64,000 bases of DNA from Ovis canadensis (taxonomy: Eukaryota; Chordata; Mammalia; Artiodactyla; Bovidae). Position numbers and translations under genes: made by a program. Numbering within the stretch: the stretch's first letter is position 1; each line of letters begins with the position of its first letter. Of this stretch, positions 12,201 to 21,290 are shown piece after piece. The stretch spans positions 68,682,001 to 68,746,000 of the forward strand of contig NC_091262.1 of the NCBI RefSeq assembly GCF_042477335.2, given 5' to 3'. The notes beneath the pieces are model-generated. The model did no database searches. It was not told where the DNA came from and was given only the letters and a program-made list of their open reading frames with translations.

Positions 12201-13001
12201 TACTTTTTACCTTTTATAACAAGCATATTTTTTGTGTGTATTACTTGTTTAGTTAAAGCATAATATTTTAAAAGATAATATAACATTTTAGGCTTACAGT
12301 AATTGGGGATAGCCAAGGGGGGAAATACCCTAGAATTTAGCACAAAAGTACCCTGGAATCTAGCATAACAACAAGTCTATGGAGAAGGCTCTACTAAACT
12401 CTGGCTTGTATAAAAATACCGTGTGCACCTCTAATTCCTAATAGTTCATATAATATAGGATTTAGGACACAGCTTTAAGAAATGCACACTCTATCTTAGT
12501 CCCCTCGCCTGGCAGGCCCAGTGTGTCTGTCCACCAGGCTGACCCGGCCTGCCAGGCCCTGTTCTTCTCAGTCCCAGCAGCAGAGTGGCTGCAGCTCTGA
12601 GGCGGCCTGAGCTCAAGGGCCAGGACAGCTCTCTAAGGAGCAGCTGGACCAGGAGAGGTCTAGGATCCTGGAGGTGGCCCTCCCTCAGCTCCAGAGTCAG
12701 CCATGGAAACGACCTCCTCAGACCGTCCAAAGTCATTCCAGTCCCAGGATGTTAAAGAAAAGATTGTCCATAGCTTCAAGGTTAAGCTGAATCCATTCAG
12801 AAGGAAAGGAATGACTGTAAGATCGTGCCAAGGTCTGATCAAAGGTGAGGAAATGGGAGGAAGGGGGCATACGCGCAACAAGGTAACAGCCTCAATCCAG
12901 GGTCTCCTGTCTCTGCTGTTCTCCTCCCCTCGCCAAAGGTCTCCCTTCCCTTGACTTAGCACCTCAGAAAAGTTAGATTCCCAGTACTCACCCTCATCCA
13001 T
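119..13001 (-). CDS. TGM7: TGM7, protein-glutamine gamma-glutamyltransferase Z, 5' half (exons 1-6)
   Basis: Transglutaminases are calcium-dependent enzymes that join glutamine side chains to lysine amines. Six coding exons are placed at 12992-13001, 4214-4396, 3117-3362, 2410-2528, 378-506 and 119-296. Their lengths (10, 183, 246, 119, 129, 178 nt) give one open frame of 288 codons plus one base, with every phase agreeing. The N-terminal beta-sandwich domain comes from exons 1-3. The catalytic core starts in exon 4 and includes the active-site motif [10 protein letters not shown], with Cys at about residue 279 (Cys277 in TGM2). From memory, human TGM7 fits better than TGM5 or TGM3 ([28 protein letters not shown]), and TGM7 is the neighbour of LCMT2 in human. 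The remaining exons, with the His and Asp of the catalytic triad and the two C-terminal barrels, lie beyond the left edge. No stop or frameshift is seen in the visible part. Confidence 0.93.
378..506 (-). CDS. TGM7: TGM7 exon 5
   Basis: This 129-nt exon encodes 43 residues, [19 protein letters not shown] through YICRVVSAM, in phase 0 at both ends. The donor GTAAGA follows the ATG codon of the final Met. The acceptor ends in AAG instead of the commoner CAG. The exon start was set by homology, because every family member resumes with F-E/G-x-x-I-L-D after PWN(F/Y)GQ. It belongs to the catalytic core. Confidence 0.93.
1507..2160 (+). mobile_element. hAT/Charlie-type non-autonomous DNA transposon, interrupted
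   Basis: The left end runs from TCAGCAGTTTTTCTGTAAAG through TTTGCAGGCCATAGGGTCTC. The right end reads GCAAAAACAGGCAGTGGGCC then ATAGTTTGTAAATCC. This is the familiar ancient mammalian MER-type hAT element, with outer ends roughly inverted to each other. A Tigger-like element interrupts it at 1718-2042. I am unsure of the exact subfamily name. Confidence 0.6.
1718..2042 (+). mobile_element. Tigger-type (TcMar) non-autonomous element nested in hAT element
   Basis: The left terminus TAGTCAGCCCTCTGTATC and the right terminus GATACT...GACGACTG (here AATACTGAAGGACGACTG) are imperfect inverted repeats. The interior has the known string ATTTACATAGCATTTACATT and TATATAGGGGACTTGAGCAT. Left flank TA and right flank TG (TA with one change) fit the TA target duplication of mariner/Tigger elements. 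Removing it rejoins ACAAAATA to TTCTTTTT of the host hAT element. Confidence 0.65.
2410..2528 (-). CDS. TGM7: TGM7 exon 4
   Basis: This 119-nt exon begins after TCTGCTCAG with AG GAC GAT. With the last G of exon 3 it reads [20 protein letters not shown] and then [20 protein letters not shown]. The donor is GTAACA. Entry phase is 1 and exit phase 0. The block is the start of the catalytic core in all transglutaminases (E-D-x-V-Y-x-x-S-E ... PWNFGQ). Confidence 0.95.
3117..3362 (-). CDS. TGM7: TGM7 exon 3
   Basis: The exon is 246 nt, in phase 1 at both ends. It starts after ACACAG and, with the G of exon 2, encodes [20 protein letters not shown] through [13 protein letters not shown]. It forms most of the N-terminal beta-sandwich. 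The donor is GTATAA. The family signature FNPWCP, where the sandwich joins the core, reads FNPWSA here because the codon after Trp is AGT (Ser) where Cys is expected. Open reading is otherwise intact. Confidence 0.93.
3511..3690 (-). mobile_element. Bov-tA SINE, antisense
   Basis: The sequence is the reverse complement of the bovid tRNA-Glu-derived SINE. It starts with GTCGTGTCAGACTCTTTGCA, runs through GGCAAGAATATTGGAGTGGG, and ends at the tRNA-like head GATCAAACCCAGGTCTATTG. It abuts a second copy in the same orientation. The B-box-like GATCAAACC shows the tRNA origin, but this is not a tRNA gene. Confidence 0.8.
3691..3898 (-). mobile_element. Bov-tA SINE, antisense, second copy
   Basis: Reverse-complement Bov-tA. 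It runs from TCATTTCTGACTCTTTGCAA through GGCAAGAATACTGGAGTGTG to the antisense head ending CACCTGGGAAGCC. It is nearly full length and in tandem with the copy at 3511-3690. Confidence 0.82.
4214..4396 (-). CDS. TGM7: TGM7 exon 2
   Basis: This 183-nt exon is in phase 1 at both ends. The acceptor CACCCCCCAG is followed by TG GCA GCC TTG GAG. With the G of exon 1 it reads [20 protein letters not shown], and it ends [13 protein letters not shown] at donor GTAAGC. It is the first beta-strands of the N-terminal sandwich domain. HHTQEMG and ITFVAETG match human TGM7 as I remember it. Confidence 0.94.
4765..4825 (+). mobile_element. Short BovA-type SINE 3' fragment with target duplication
   Basis: The insert reads GGCTACAGTCCACAGAGTCC through ACACAACTGAGCGACTAACA, the 3' end of a BovA-type unit. 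It is bracketed by the 11-bp direct repeat TAAGTCAAAGA at 4754-4764 and 4826-4836, so it is a 5'-truncated retrotransposed copy. Confidence 0.75.
5005..5225 (+). repeat. MIR SINE
   Basis: The core phrases GACCTTGAGCAAGTCAGTTA, CTGAAAAATGGTGACAATGG and CTTAGCACGGTGGCAGG follow MIR consensus in order. The copy is old and diverged. Confidence 0.6.
5321..5465 (+). mobile_element. MER20 (hAT-Charlie non-autonomous DNA transposon)
   Basis: It starts with the terminal CAGTGGTTCTAAACGGGGGA. It continues with the MER20 phrases CATTTGGCAAAATCTGGAGA and TTTTTGGTTGTCACAACTTG and the stretch GTCTAGTGGGTAG. It stops near 5465, so the right third is missing. Confidence 0.75.
6980..7165 (-). repeat. MIR SINE, antisense
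   Basis: It reads TTCACTGAACACTTACCACA then TGCTAGGCACTGTCTGAAGC, and ends with GAGCTGGGCTCAAACCCC. This is the usual antisense reading of MIR. Confidence 0.6.
7475..7508 (+). repeat. 17-bp perfect tandem duplication
   Basis: TGATCCACAAATTCCTC occurs twice head to tail (7475-7491 and 7492-7508), inside a diverged L1-like stretch. Confidence 0.95.
7608..8310 (-). mobile_element. BovB LINE 3' part, antisense
   Basis: Read on the minus strand it encodes the C-terminal tail of BovB ORF2: [20 protein letters not shown], then [20 protein letters not shown] and [20 protein letters not shown]. Stops and frame changes break it. It is truncated at the 5' side at about 8310, within the RT-proximal region, and belongs to the [12 protein letters not shown] type. 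Confidence 0.88.
9512..9735 (-). repeat. MIR SINE, antisense
   Basis: ACATTTACTGAGCGTTATTA, GCGCCAGGCTTTATGTG and GGTTAAGTAACTTGCCCGGA occur in MIR order. The copy is near full length. Confidence 0.65.
10275..10460 (+). mobile_element. Old L1 fragment
   Basis: AATCAGAGAAATGCAAATGA followed by AATAATGAGATTCCATCTTT matches the ORF2 end region of L1 elements. It is strongly diverged. A further weak L1-like stretch lies at 11755-12080 (GCATTGTTTATAAGAG). Confidence 0.5.
10603..10614 (+). repeat. Poly-C run (12 C)
   Basis: Twelve consecutive C lie just upstream of a Bov-tA SINE. A similar 13-C run lies at 16513-16525. Confidence 0.9.
10623..10840 (+). mobile_element. Bov-tA SINE
   Basis: Full-length sense copy. 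The tRNA-derived head is GCTTCCCTGGTGGCTCAGTG and GGAGATGCAAGAGACACGGG. The body contains GGTATTCTTGCCTGGAAAAT. The tail is CAACTGACTGAGCACGC. Confidence 0.88.
10919..11371 (-). mobile_element. BovB LINE 3' end, antisense, younger type
   Basis: It opens with the (AGTTC)n form of the BovB 3' tail. On the minus strand it carries a 143-codon open frame: [40 protein letters not shown] and [20 protein letters not shown]. It is 5'-truncated at about 11371. The [13 protein letters not shown] wording marks a different subtype from the [12 protein letters not shown] copies. Confidence 0.92.
12484..12740. other. GC-rich unassigned segment in TGM7 intron 1
   Basis: The segment is clearly more GC-rich than its surroundings, has no recognisable repeat and is open in several frames. 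One plus-strand frame reads [21 protein letters not shown] do not recognise a gene. It could be an old retrocopy fragment, a regulatory segment near the TGM7 first exon, or chance. Confidence 0.3.
12992..13001 (-). CDS. TGM7: TGM7 exon 1, 10-nt coding part
   Basis: On the minus strand GGGAG-ATG-GAT-GAG-G is followed by a perfect donor GTGAGTA. The 10 coding bases give M-D-E plus the first base of Val, which is exactly the phase exon 2 needs ([11 protein letters not shown]; human MDQVATLRLES as I remember it). The ATG has purine at -3 and G at +4. The transcript start and the extent of 5' UTR above 13001 are not visible, and I see no clear TATA box. Confidence 0.82.
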
Positions 13002-13751
13002 CTCCCTCGTCCTGTCAGCCAAGGCCCTTCAGCTAATCAGCATTAAGACTCTAGACCAAATTGCCTCTCTAAGCATTTAGTCATCTCACGAGAACCTTTC
13101 CCTCCATCCTGAGGCGGGTGGGGCTACAGTTTCCTCCTCCTCCTCCTCCTAGTACTCCTCCTGTTCTCAAGTTTCCCGTTGTTCCGGGTGCATCTTAGCT
13201 TAAGGAAATGAGCTTCTGTCGAAAGCCTTTTTTAAAATTGCTGAGGGATTTGTTTCTGAGGTCTCCTTTTTAAGCTGAGAAGACTCCACATGGAAGGCAA
13301 GGCTTGGTCTGGATCTGTCATTTTCTGCCTTTGTCACTTCAAGGCTTGGGACCCAGTTCACTCTAAGTCAAGGAGAGAGATGAGGAAGGAAGGAGCTACC
13401 CACTGGAAGGTTATTCACGAAGAGCCATAGGACCAGAGAACTTTGCGTCCTGTATCTTTAATGAGTATATTAAAATGGTGAATTATTGTGCTATTGGTTA
13501 AGAGTGAAGCTGACAAACTTTCCAAGGAGAAGGGGGAATGCCTATAATATAAGGCTAACTGGAAGGAAAAAGCAGGATAGAAACAATGCAGCTTATTCCA
13601 ATGTTGTAAAAACTGTTATTTGTGCAGGTGGACCCATTTTTAAAAGACAGAAGTAAATACCATAAACTGCTCTTTTGTGAGAGCAGATTGTGAATGTGAT
13701 TTCTTGATTTATACTTTTCTTATTTAAACAAATCCAGAGTGCGAGGGTAGG

Positions 13752-13962
13752 GCTTCCCTGGTGGCTCAAATGGTAAAGAATCTGCCTGCAATGCAGGAGA
13801 CCCAGGTTTGATCCTTGGTTTGAAAAGATCCCCTGGAGAAGGGAATGGCTACCCATCTAATACTCTTGCCTGGAGAATTCTGTGGATGGAGGAGCCTGGC
13901 AGGCTACAGCCCAAGGGGTCGTAAAAAGTCAGACGCAAATGAGTGACTGATGTGCACACACA
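13752..13962 (+). mobile_element. Bov-tA SINE
   Basis: Sense copy: head GGCTTCCCTGGTGGCTCAAA and GGAGACCCAGGTTTGATCC, then AATACTCTTGCCTGGAGAAT, and tail AATGAGTGACTGATGTGC. Full length and moderately diverged. Confidence 0.88.
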
Positions 13963-14002
13963 GTGTAAGGGTAAGATGTTTTCATAAGGGAGGAAAACAA
14001 AA

Positions 14003-14128
14003 TTTTTTTTTTTTTTTGCTGCACCTCTCCGTATGTGGGAGCTTAGTTTCCTGGCCAGGGATTAAACCCATGTCCGCTGAAGTGCAAACACAGAATCTTA
14101 ACCACTGGACCACCAGGGACATCCCAGG
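14003..14128 (-). mobile_element. CHR-type tRNA-derived SINE, antisense
   Basis: A T-run (the antisense poly-A) is followed by GCTTAGTTTCCTGGCCAGGG, ATTAAACCC and CCACTGGACCACCAGGGACA. This is the reverse complement of the GGGACTTCCCTGGTGGTCCA family of ruminant and cetacean SINEs. Confidence 0.8.
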
Positions 14129-15360
14129 AAAAAAAAAAAAAAGTTTTTTTTTGTTAAGAAAAAGTGAGAAAAGTAGGAGGAGGACCATGGCTGGAGATCT
14201 GGGCCTGAGTATTCAACCAGACTGACAGTTTACAGAGAGAAGCAGAAGCATCCAGTCAACAGTCCTGGAGGAAGTATTTAGTTTGGTAAAATAATAGTGC
14301 TGCAGAGAAAACAGAAAGATATTTACATATTTACTGATCATTGTCCAAGGTATGTAAGAGGCGCCTAATTGCCTGGGTTAATCTGTGTGATTCATCACAA
14401 ATTTCTGGGCTTATTATAATGAAAGCTTTCTGTCATATCCTTTGCCTTTTTAGAATGTGTTGAGTGTATTTAAGGAAATAGTCCTAGTTGGATACACTGA
14501 ACTCGCTCGTGTTGCGGGGCGGTATACATTTTGGTAAATTTCTTTCTCGTTATTTTATCTATGCTGAGGTGGTTTGTTTTTTTCCCATAGTTGCAGCCAT
14601 CCTGTATTTTAAGATAGAACTTGTTTAAAGTGATAATTTCCATATAAGACAGTTTGCCATTCTACTTGAAAATATGGCCTTAAACAATATAATGACTTTT
14701 GCCTTGTAAAATAAGCTTTTATACTTTTAAATTTTATTTATTATTTATTAAAACCCTTCAATTCTTATTTGGGGGCTTATATGGGAAAAGAAGTTCTCCT
14801 AAAATAACTACAATATTTTTATCTAGGTTAACCAAACAATTTCCATTTTGTCAATCCTGTTGGCCCCATTAAGACTGAGTGTCCCAATTTCCAGTACTAT
14901 TTTCCTTCCCTCCTTCCTTCATTTTTATAAGAATTGATGACTGTGATGTCGATGGCATCATGTTAGTAGTTTTGAGGCACACAAAGGTAGTAAAAGCTGA
15001 TCGTTAGCCTCTTGTTTAATATGTTTGTGAAGATAAAACACACACAAATATTCTCTGCAAAGGACCCGGCCCTGAGTAGCAGGGTCAGAACCATGGGGGT
15101 CTTTTAGGGAGGAGCTCAGGAAAGGCTTTGTGATATGTGAGCAGCCACTGGTCATGAAGGATGAAGAGGATTTGAGAAAAACAGAGAGACAGAGAGAGAG
15201 AGATGGTAGGAAAAAGAATTCCCAGGCCAAAGGCACAGCTTGAACAAAGGAGGAAAATGGGGAAAGCTAGGGCTTCTTCTGAGACTGGCATGGGAATTGC
15301 CTGCATTGACCAAAGAGAATAAAAGCAAAGAGTCAGAGGCTTGGAGTTTCAAAATTGTAA

Positions 15361-15380
15361 AAAATAAATAAATAAATAAA
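15361..15380 (+). repeat. (AAAT)n microsatellite, 5 units
   Basis: Five perfect copies of AAAT. Confidence 0.85.
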
Positions 15381-15550
15381 TGCTGTTTTTCCTTCACTGC
15401 ATTAGAAATTAAGAGTTTTATAGATGCTGGTGATTAGTTTTAAAACTTTAACATCCCCCATCAAATTGAGCTCTTGATTACTCCCAGCTTTATTACACTA
15501 AACCTTGGTTCTTGACCAACTCCATAAGCCTGTCAGCTTCTTCTTTCTTT

Positions 15551-15745
15551 TTTTTAATTGAGGTATCATAGATTTACAATGTTGTGTTAATTTCTGCTGT
15601 ACAGCAAAGTGACTCTGCTATACATACATACATATACTTTCTTTTTTCTATTCTTTTCCATTATGCTTTATCCCAGGATATTAAATGTAGTTCCCACACC
15701 AGCCTCTTATATGTGCTTGTCACCCCGCCTGGAATGTAGCTAGGT
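15551..15745 (-). mobile_element. L1 3' UTR fragment, antisense
   Basis: ATAGATTTACAATGTTGTGT, TCTGCTGTACAGCAAAGTGA and TTCTTTTCCATTATGCTTTA are the reverse complement of the artiodactyl L1 3' end. It lies just left of a sense L1 3' end at 15818-16453, giving inverted homologous arms. Confidence 0.8.
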
Positions 15746-15817
15746 AACTATATTGGGCAACTAATTTTTAATTAGGTTATAATCAATTGATTACATTATG
15801 ATCAATGTTCATTACAG

Positions 15818-16453
15818 ATTTTATGGCCCAGCAATACCACTTCTGTGAATATATCTGGACAAAACTAATTCAAAAAGATACATGCACCCCTGTGTTCATA
15901 GCAGCGCTGTTCACAATAGCCAGAACATGGAAGCAACCTCAGCGTCCATCGATAGATGAATGGAGAAAGATACGGTACATATATACAATGCAATACTGCT
16001 CAGTCATAAAAAAAGAACAAACTAACGCCATCTGCAGAAACATGGATGCAACTAGAGATTGTCACACTAGGTGAAGTAAGTCAGAAGGAGAAAGACAATA
16101 TCACATGATATCACTTAGATGTGGAATCTAAAACACGGCACAGATGAACTTATCTACAAAACAGAAAGGGACTCAGAGAACAGACTTGTGGTTGCCAAGG
16201 AGGAGGGAGGAAGGAGAGGGATGGAGCAGGAGTTTGGGGTTGGCAAGTGCAAACTATTATATAGAGAGAATGGATAAACAATGAGGTCCTCTGTAGGGAC
16301 CTAATGCAGCACAGGGAACTATGTGCAGTCTCCTGTGATAAACCATAAGGGAAAAGAGTATTAAAAAGAATGTGTGTAGGTGTACAACTGAGTCACTTTA
16401 CTGAACAGCAGAGATTGGCACAACACCGTAAATCAACTACACTTCAGTTAAAA
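15818..16453 (+). mobile_element. L1 3' end, sense (ORF2 C-terminus and 3' UTR)
   Basis: The sequence encodes [20 protein letters not shown] and MQYCSVIKKEQTNAI, the C-terminal tail of L1 ORF2. This is followed by the 3' UTR with CAGAAAGGGACTCAGAGAAC and CACAACACCGTAAATCAACT. It is 5'-truncated. Confidence 0.87.
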
Positions 16454-18419
16454 AATATTCATGATGGTTTGCAAATCATGTTCTTTGACTGTATTATATC
16501 CTGTTTATAGTTCCCCCCCCCCCCCATTAAAGACTAATGCCCAACACAGTCAAGTTTTACATTTAGTTTCAAGGGGAAAAAAGCCCTTGAAACATAGAAT
16601 CATTTCTGTGTTGATAATAGACTAACCTCTATTAGGGTTAATCCACTCGATTTGTCCTACAAGACAGCAAGCTCTGAGATCTTTAACTCTAAAATAAATA
16701 CAGACACATTATAATCCTCTCGTGGCTCCACACCCTTAATATGTGTTTACTGGGTTCTCCACTTGAAGATCCTGCAGTCACTTCAGATTCAGTATCTTCA
16801 AAATTGAACTCGTTAGCCCCACCCATCCCCCAGAAAATCATATAATTTCTTACTCATCTTTGTAAATATTACAAAATTTCGTTAGTTGTCTGGAACCTTC
16901 TATTTGAAGGTCTTGTGACCAAATGGAGAGAACAGAGGTGTCTGAATTAGGGAACCTGGTTTAGGATACTGCTCTAGCGCTTCTGAGATTGTTTGGCTTT
17001 ATTGAACCTTGATCAAGGAAGCACTGATGAGAGCTTCAGCCCTGTGTAAAATGGGGCTGAGAGTAGTGCTCAGTTCATGGAGTTCTTTTGAGAATCAAGT
17101 GGATAGTGTTTGTGGAAGTGTTAAAGTGCTCTCCAAACTTTAGCCAGTTTCACTGATAACAGTAATATTTATGATCCTTCCGATTGTGCGATTCATGTTG
17201 CGTGAAAGACCATGTGTCAAGATCTGTTGTTAAGATGCTCAAGGAGACATTCATGACCACAGAGAGACTGTCATAGCCAAGGCCAGCCCCTCAATCTCAG
17301 TCTTGTCAGTACTCCTGGCTAGATCATCCTCAGGGGAACTGAGGAAACCAAGGATGAGTGAGCTGACTGGATCATACCCTTGCCTGACTTGTCACTGGTT
17401 TGCATCGCTCCCCACATCTGCCGCCACTTTCACTCTGACCACGTCTCCATCTGTATCGCCCTCAGTTCTACCTCTGATTCCTGATTTTTTTTGGTGGTGT
17501 GCCCAATTGCCAAATGAAAGTCTTTCTCCAAGCCATACCCTTCTCTGGTCATGCTTTCTACCCACTCTCTAGGTCTCGGCAAAAATGTCAGTCCCCACAG
17601 AAGCTTTTGCTGACTAGCTGCGGCCCCACATCTGCTCTCTTGGATCTCTTGGATTCTTCTTCACAGCACTGATCACACTCTGAATTCGTCTCCCCCTAGA
17701 CTTTTCTGTCTTTCTGTGTGTCATCCGGATGATCCTACCTGATCCGACTAAGCCCTCTACAAAACAGCATTTTCTGTGCTATCTGAATTAAAACAAACAC
17801 CAGTCCTTTCCCTATGAAATCAGCAGGAAGTTGAGAAATTCCTGGCATCCCCTCCCCATAAGTCCTAGAGCATCCCCAGGGTTGCTTACTGTTTTCCAGA
17901 AATCCTCCTGCTCTCCTGACAGCTGGTGCCTGCTTGAAGACTAGGAACTCAGCCTCACTCTTTTCAAGGATAAGTTAGCTGGCTCTGCCAGGCTAGAGGT
18001 TCTTGACCAACTCCATATACCTGGAGGATTGCAAAGGCCTTCAGTTATGAGGCAGGGAGGGTGGGGCAGGAGGGCTTAGTGAAATCAACCACACCTACCC
18101 GGAATCACTTCCTGAACCCCTGCTGCTGAGTCTGGGTTTCTATCCAGACAGCCCCTTCCTGGTAATGAGCTGCACCTGTCTTGTCCTCACTTGCCTATCT
18201 GATCTCAGTCTGGACCACCCCCAGCCATCAAACTTGTTTTAATAACAACTAAACATCCAAGGGGAGTTAGTCATAGTTGGTCCCTGGGTACCTTTTTTTC
18301 CAGGATCTTCTCTTGCCCTTCAAAACTGATGGAGGAATTTTGTCTAAACAGCTAGAACTGGGTTGGAGATTATGCCTAGCAGACCCATTAGTTTTTTCAG
18401 CCAAAAATATTTTTATTCC

Positions 18420-18660
18420 TTTATTATATGTTAATCCCATCAATTATGCTACAATTATATTTTGTAACATCTTCGGGCTGCACATCCTCCACTTCTTTCC
18501 ATTCCCACCCCAAAACAAACATTGTCAGATCAATTCCCTGCTTAAACTCTTCCCTATCTTCTTATTCCCCTTAGAGTAAGATCCAAAAGATATAAAGCAA
18601 TCTCCGAGGCCCTGCCTGTTCCAACTTCTGTTTTCCTTCTCCTCTCTCTCTCTCTGCCAT
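18420..18660. repeat. L2-like remnant
   Basis: AGAGTAAGATCCAAAAGATA then AGGCCCTGCCTGTTCCAAC resembles the L2 3' region. Similar weak signals lie at about 9200-9490, 17300-17700 and 19200-19340. These are old and uncertain. Confidence 0.4.
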
Positions 18661-19389
18661 AGCTATTGTTCTTGTCACAAATCTTTGCCAAGCATCTAAG
18701 TGCCAGGTGCTGGGGATACAACAGAGAACGAGACTGATGATGTCATTGCCCTCGTGGAACTTAGATTTTAATGGGGGAGGGACTACATTTAAATTTAGAG
18801 TCAATGAACAATGAAGTGAATGGATAAATAGACAAAATATACTCAGGTGGGGATAATTGAAGAAAAACCATAAACAAGGGGATGAAAGAGAGAATATTTG
18901 GAGGCAAGATGCTACTTTAGATACTGATCTGAAGCTAAGTGATGAAACAAACCTAGTTGTTTGAAAATAGGGGCAGGAAACAGAAAGTTCAAAGGCCCTA
19001 GGGCTGGAAGCAGAGGTGCAGGGAGTATGGGGGTGGAAGAGGTGACGAACTGTTGGAGGAAAAGGGCAGCCAGTGTGACAGAGGTAAGAAAGGTGTGGGG
19101 GATCACTGGCCGGGGTCAGAGAAAAAGGAGGGGCCAGATCGCACTGTAAACTAAGGGTAGGAGTCTGGGATTCCCTCTGAGCTCCCCTGGTTCCTTGGGC
19201 ACATCTGCTGAAAGCCTTCTTACATGCATTTGCCTGGACTGTTCTCCTACCTAACTTCTCCTCTTTCTCAGAACTCCAGCTTACACATCCTTTTCTCCTG
19301 GATGACTTCCCTGATAAATGTTCATGTAATTTACATGCATTTCACTTACTCATTCCACAAAGATTTATTGAGTGCCTGTAATGTTTCAA

Positions 19390-21066
19390 ACATTTCATGC
19401 AAAGATGGGCACAATAAAGGATAGAAAAGGCAAGGACCTAACAAAAAGCGGAAGAGATTAAGAAGAGGTGGCAAGAACACACAGAAGAACTATACAAAAA
19501 AGATCTTCATGACCCAGATAACCACAAAGGTGTGATCACTCACCTAAAGCCAGACATTCTGGAGTCTGAAATCAATTGGGCCTCAGGAAGCATTACTACA
19601 AACAAAGCTAGTGGAGATGATAGAATTCCAGCTGAGCTATTCCAAATCCTAAAAAATAATGCTTTTAAAGTGCTGCACTCAATATGCCAGCAAATTTGAA
19701 AAACTCAGCAGTGGCCATCAGACTGGAAAAAGTCAGTTTTCATTCCAATCCCAAAGAAGGGCAATGCCAAAGAATGTTCAAATTACCGTACAATTGCACT
19801 CGCTGCACCTGCTAGCAAGATTATGCTCAAAATCCTTCAAACTAGGCTTCAGCAGTACATGAGCCAAGAACTTCCAGATATACAAACTAGATTTAGAAAA
19901 GGCAGAGGAACCAGAGATCAAATTGCCAACGTCTGCTGAATTATAGAAAAAAGCAAGGGAATTCTGAAAAGACATCTACTTCTGCTTCATTGACTATGCT
20001 AAAGCCTTTGACTATGATGATCACAACAAACAGTGGAAAATTCTTAAAGAGATGGAAATACCAGACCACTTTATCCATCTTCTGAGAAACCTGTATGCAG
20101 AACAAGAAGCAACAGTTAGAACTGGAAGTGAAACAATGGACTGGTTCAAAATTGGGAAAGCAGTACATCAGGGCTGTATATGATCACCCTGCTTATTTAA
20201 CTTGTATGCAGAGTACATCATGTGAAATGCTGGGCTGGAAGAAGCACAAGCTGGAATCAAGATTGCTGGGAGAAATATCAACAAACTCAGATATGCAGAT
20301 GATACCACTTCAGTGGCAGAAAGTGAAGAGGAACTAAAGAGCCTCTTGATGAAGCTGAAAGAGGAGAGTGGAAAAGCTGGCTTAAAACTCAACATTCAAA
20401 AAATGAAGATCATAGCATCCAGCCAAATAGATAGGGGAAAAGTGGAAACAGTGACAGATTTTATTTTCTTGGGCTCCAAAATCACTGTGGACAGAGACTG
20501 TAGCCACGAAATTAAAAGATGTTTGCTCCTTGGAAGAAACGCTATGACAAACCTAGACAATGTATTAAAAAGCAGAGACATCACTTTGCCAGCAAAAGTC
20601 CTTCTAGTCAAAGCTATGGTTTTTCCAGTAGTTAAAGCTATGGTTTTTCCAGTAGTCATGTATGGATGTGAGAGCTGGACCATAAAGAAGTCTGAGAGCC
20701 AAAGAATTGATGCTTTCAAACTGTGGTGCTGGAGAAGACCCTTGAGAATCCCTTGGACAGCAAAGAAATCAAACCAATCAATCCTAAAGGAACTCAACCC
20801 TGAATATTCATTGGAAGGACTGATGCTGAAGCTCCAGTACTTTGGCCACCTGATGTGAAGAGCTGACTCACTGGAAGAGACCCTGATGCTGGGAAAGATC
20901 AAAGGCAAGAGAAGAGGGTAACAGAGGATGGTTGAATGTCATCATTTACTCAATGGACATGAGTTTGAGCAAACTCCAGGAGACAGTGAAGGACAGGGAA
21001 GCCTGGCATGCCACAGTCCATGGGTGGCAAAGAGTTGGACATGACTCAGTGGCTGAATAACATCAA
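19390..21066 (+). mobile_element. BovB LINE, sense, ORF2 RT-to-3' end, degraded
   Basis: About 1.7 kb in sense. It opens at ACATTTCATGCAAAGATGGG and carries broken RT frames, with the YADD region at about 20285-20310 frameshifted. A 181-codon open frame at 20313-20858 ([60 protein letters not shown]) covers the C-terminal tail. It contains a 24-bp internal tandem duplication (20610-20657). Confidence 0.92.
20610..20657 (+). repeat. 24-bp in-frame tandem duplication inside BovB ORF
   Basis: AAAGCTATGGTTTTTCCAGT plus AGTT is followed directly by the same unit ending AGTC. In protein it repeats VKAMVFPV. No other BovB copy in the window has this, so it happened in this copy or its source. Confidence 0.95.
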
Positions 21067-21075
21067 ATGTTTCCA

Positions 21076-21290
21076 AGGGTTTCCCAGGTGGCTCAGTGGT
21101 AAAAGAATCTGCCTGCCAAGGCAAGAGTCAGAGGAGAAGCTGGTTCAATCCCTGGGTCAGGAAGATCCCCCGGAGGAGAGAAATGGCAACTCACTTCAGT
21201 ATTCTTGCCTGGAAAATCCCATGGACAGAGGAGCCTGGCGGACTGCACTCCATAAGGTCACAAAGAGTCAGGCATGACTCAATAACTGGA
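21076..21290 (+). mobile_element. Bov-tA SINE
   Basis: Sense copy starting GGGTTTCCCAGGTGGCTCAG, with AGTATTCTTGCCTGGAAAAT and CACAAAGAGTCAGGCATGAC. It sits directly downstream of the 3' end of the BovB at 19390-21066. Confidence 0.88.

Larger units (their letters stand above)
4397..12991. other. TGM7 intron 1 (8.6 kb)
   Basis: No exon is seen on either strand. It contains SINE, BovB, MER20, MIR and old L1 copies, listed separately, with stretches between them that I cannot assign (for example 5470-6960 and 8311-9500). A GC-rich, repeat-free segment lies at 12484-12740, near the exon 1 end. Confidence 0.7.

Noticed and set aside
13752..13962. tRNA genes in the SINE heads
   Set aside because: The A- and B-box-like stretches belong to Bov-tA and CHR SINE heads. 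No cloverleaf with a proper anticodon arm and acceptor stem is formed.
20396..20908. Long frames on the strand opposite each BovB (for example 170 and 162 codons at 20396 and 60326)
   Set aside because: All BovB copies show the same opposite-strand frame ([24 protein letters not shown]). It is a codon-composition shadow of the ORF2 tail, not a gene.
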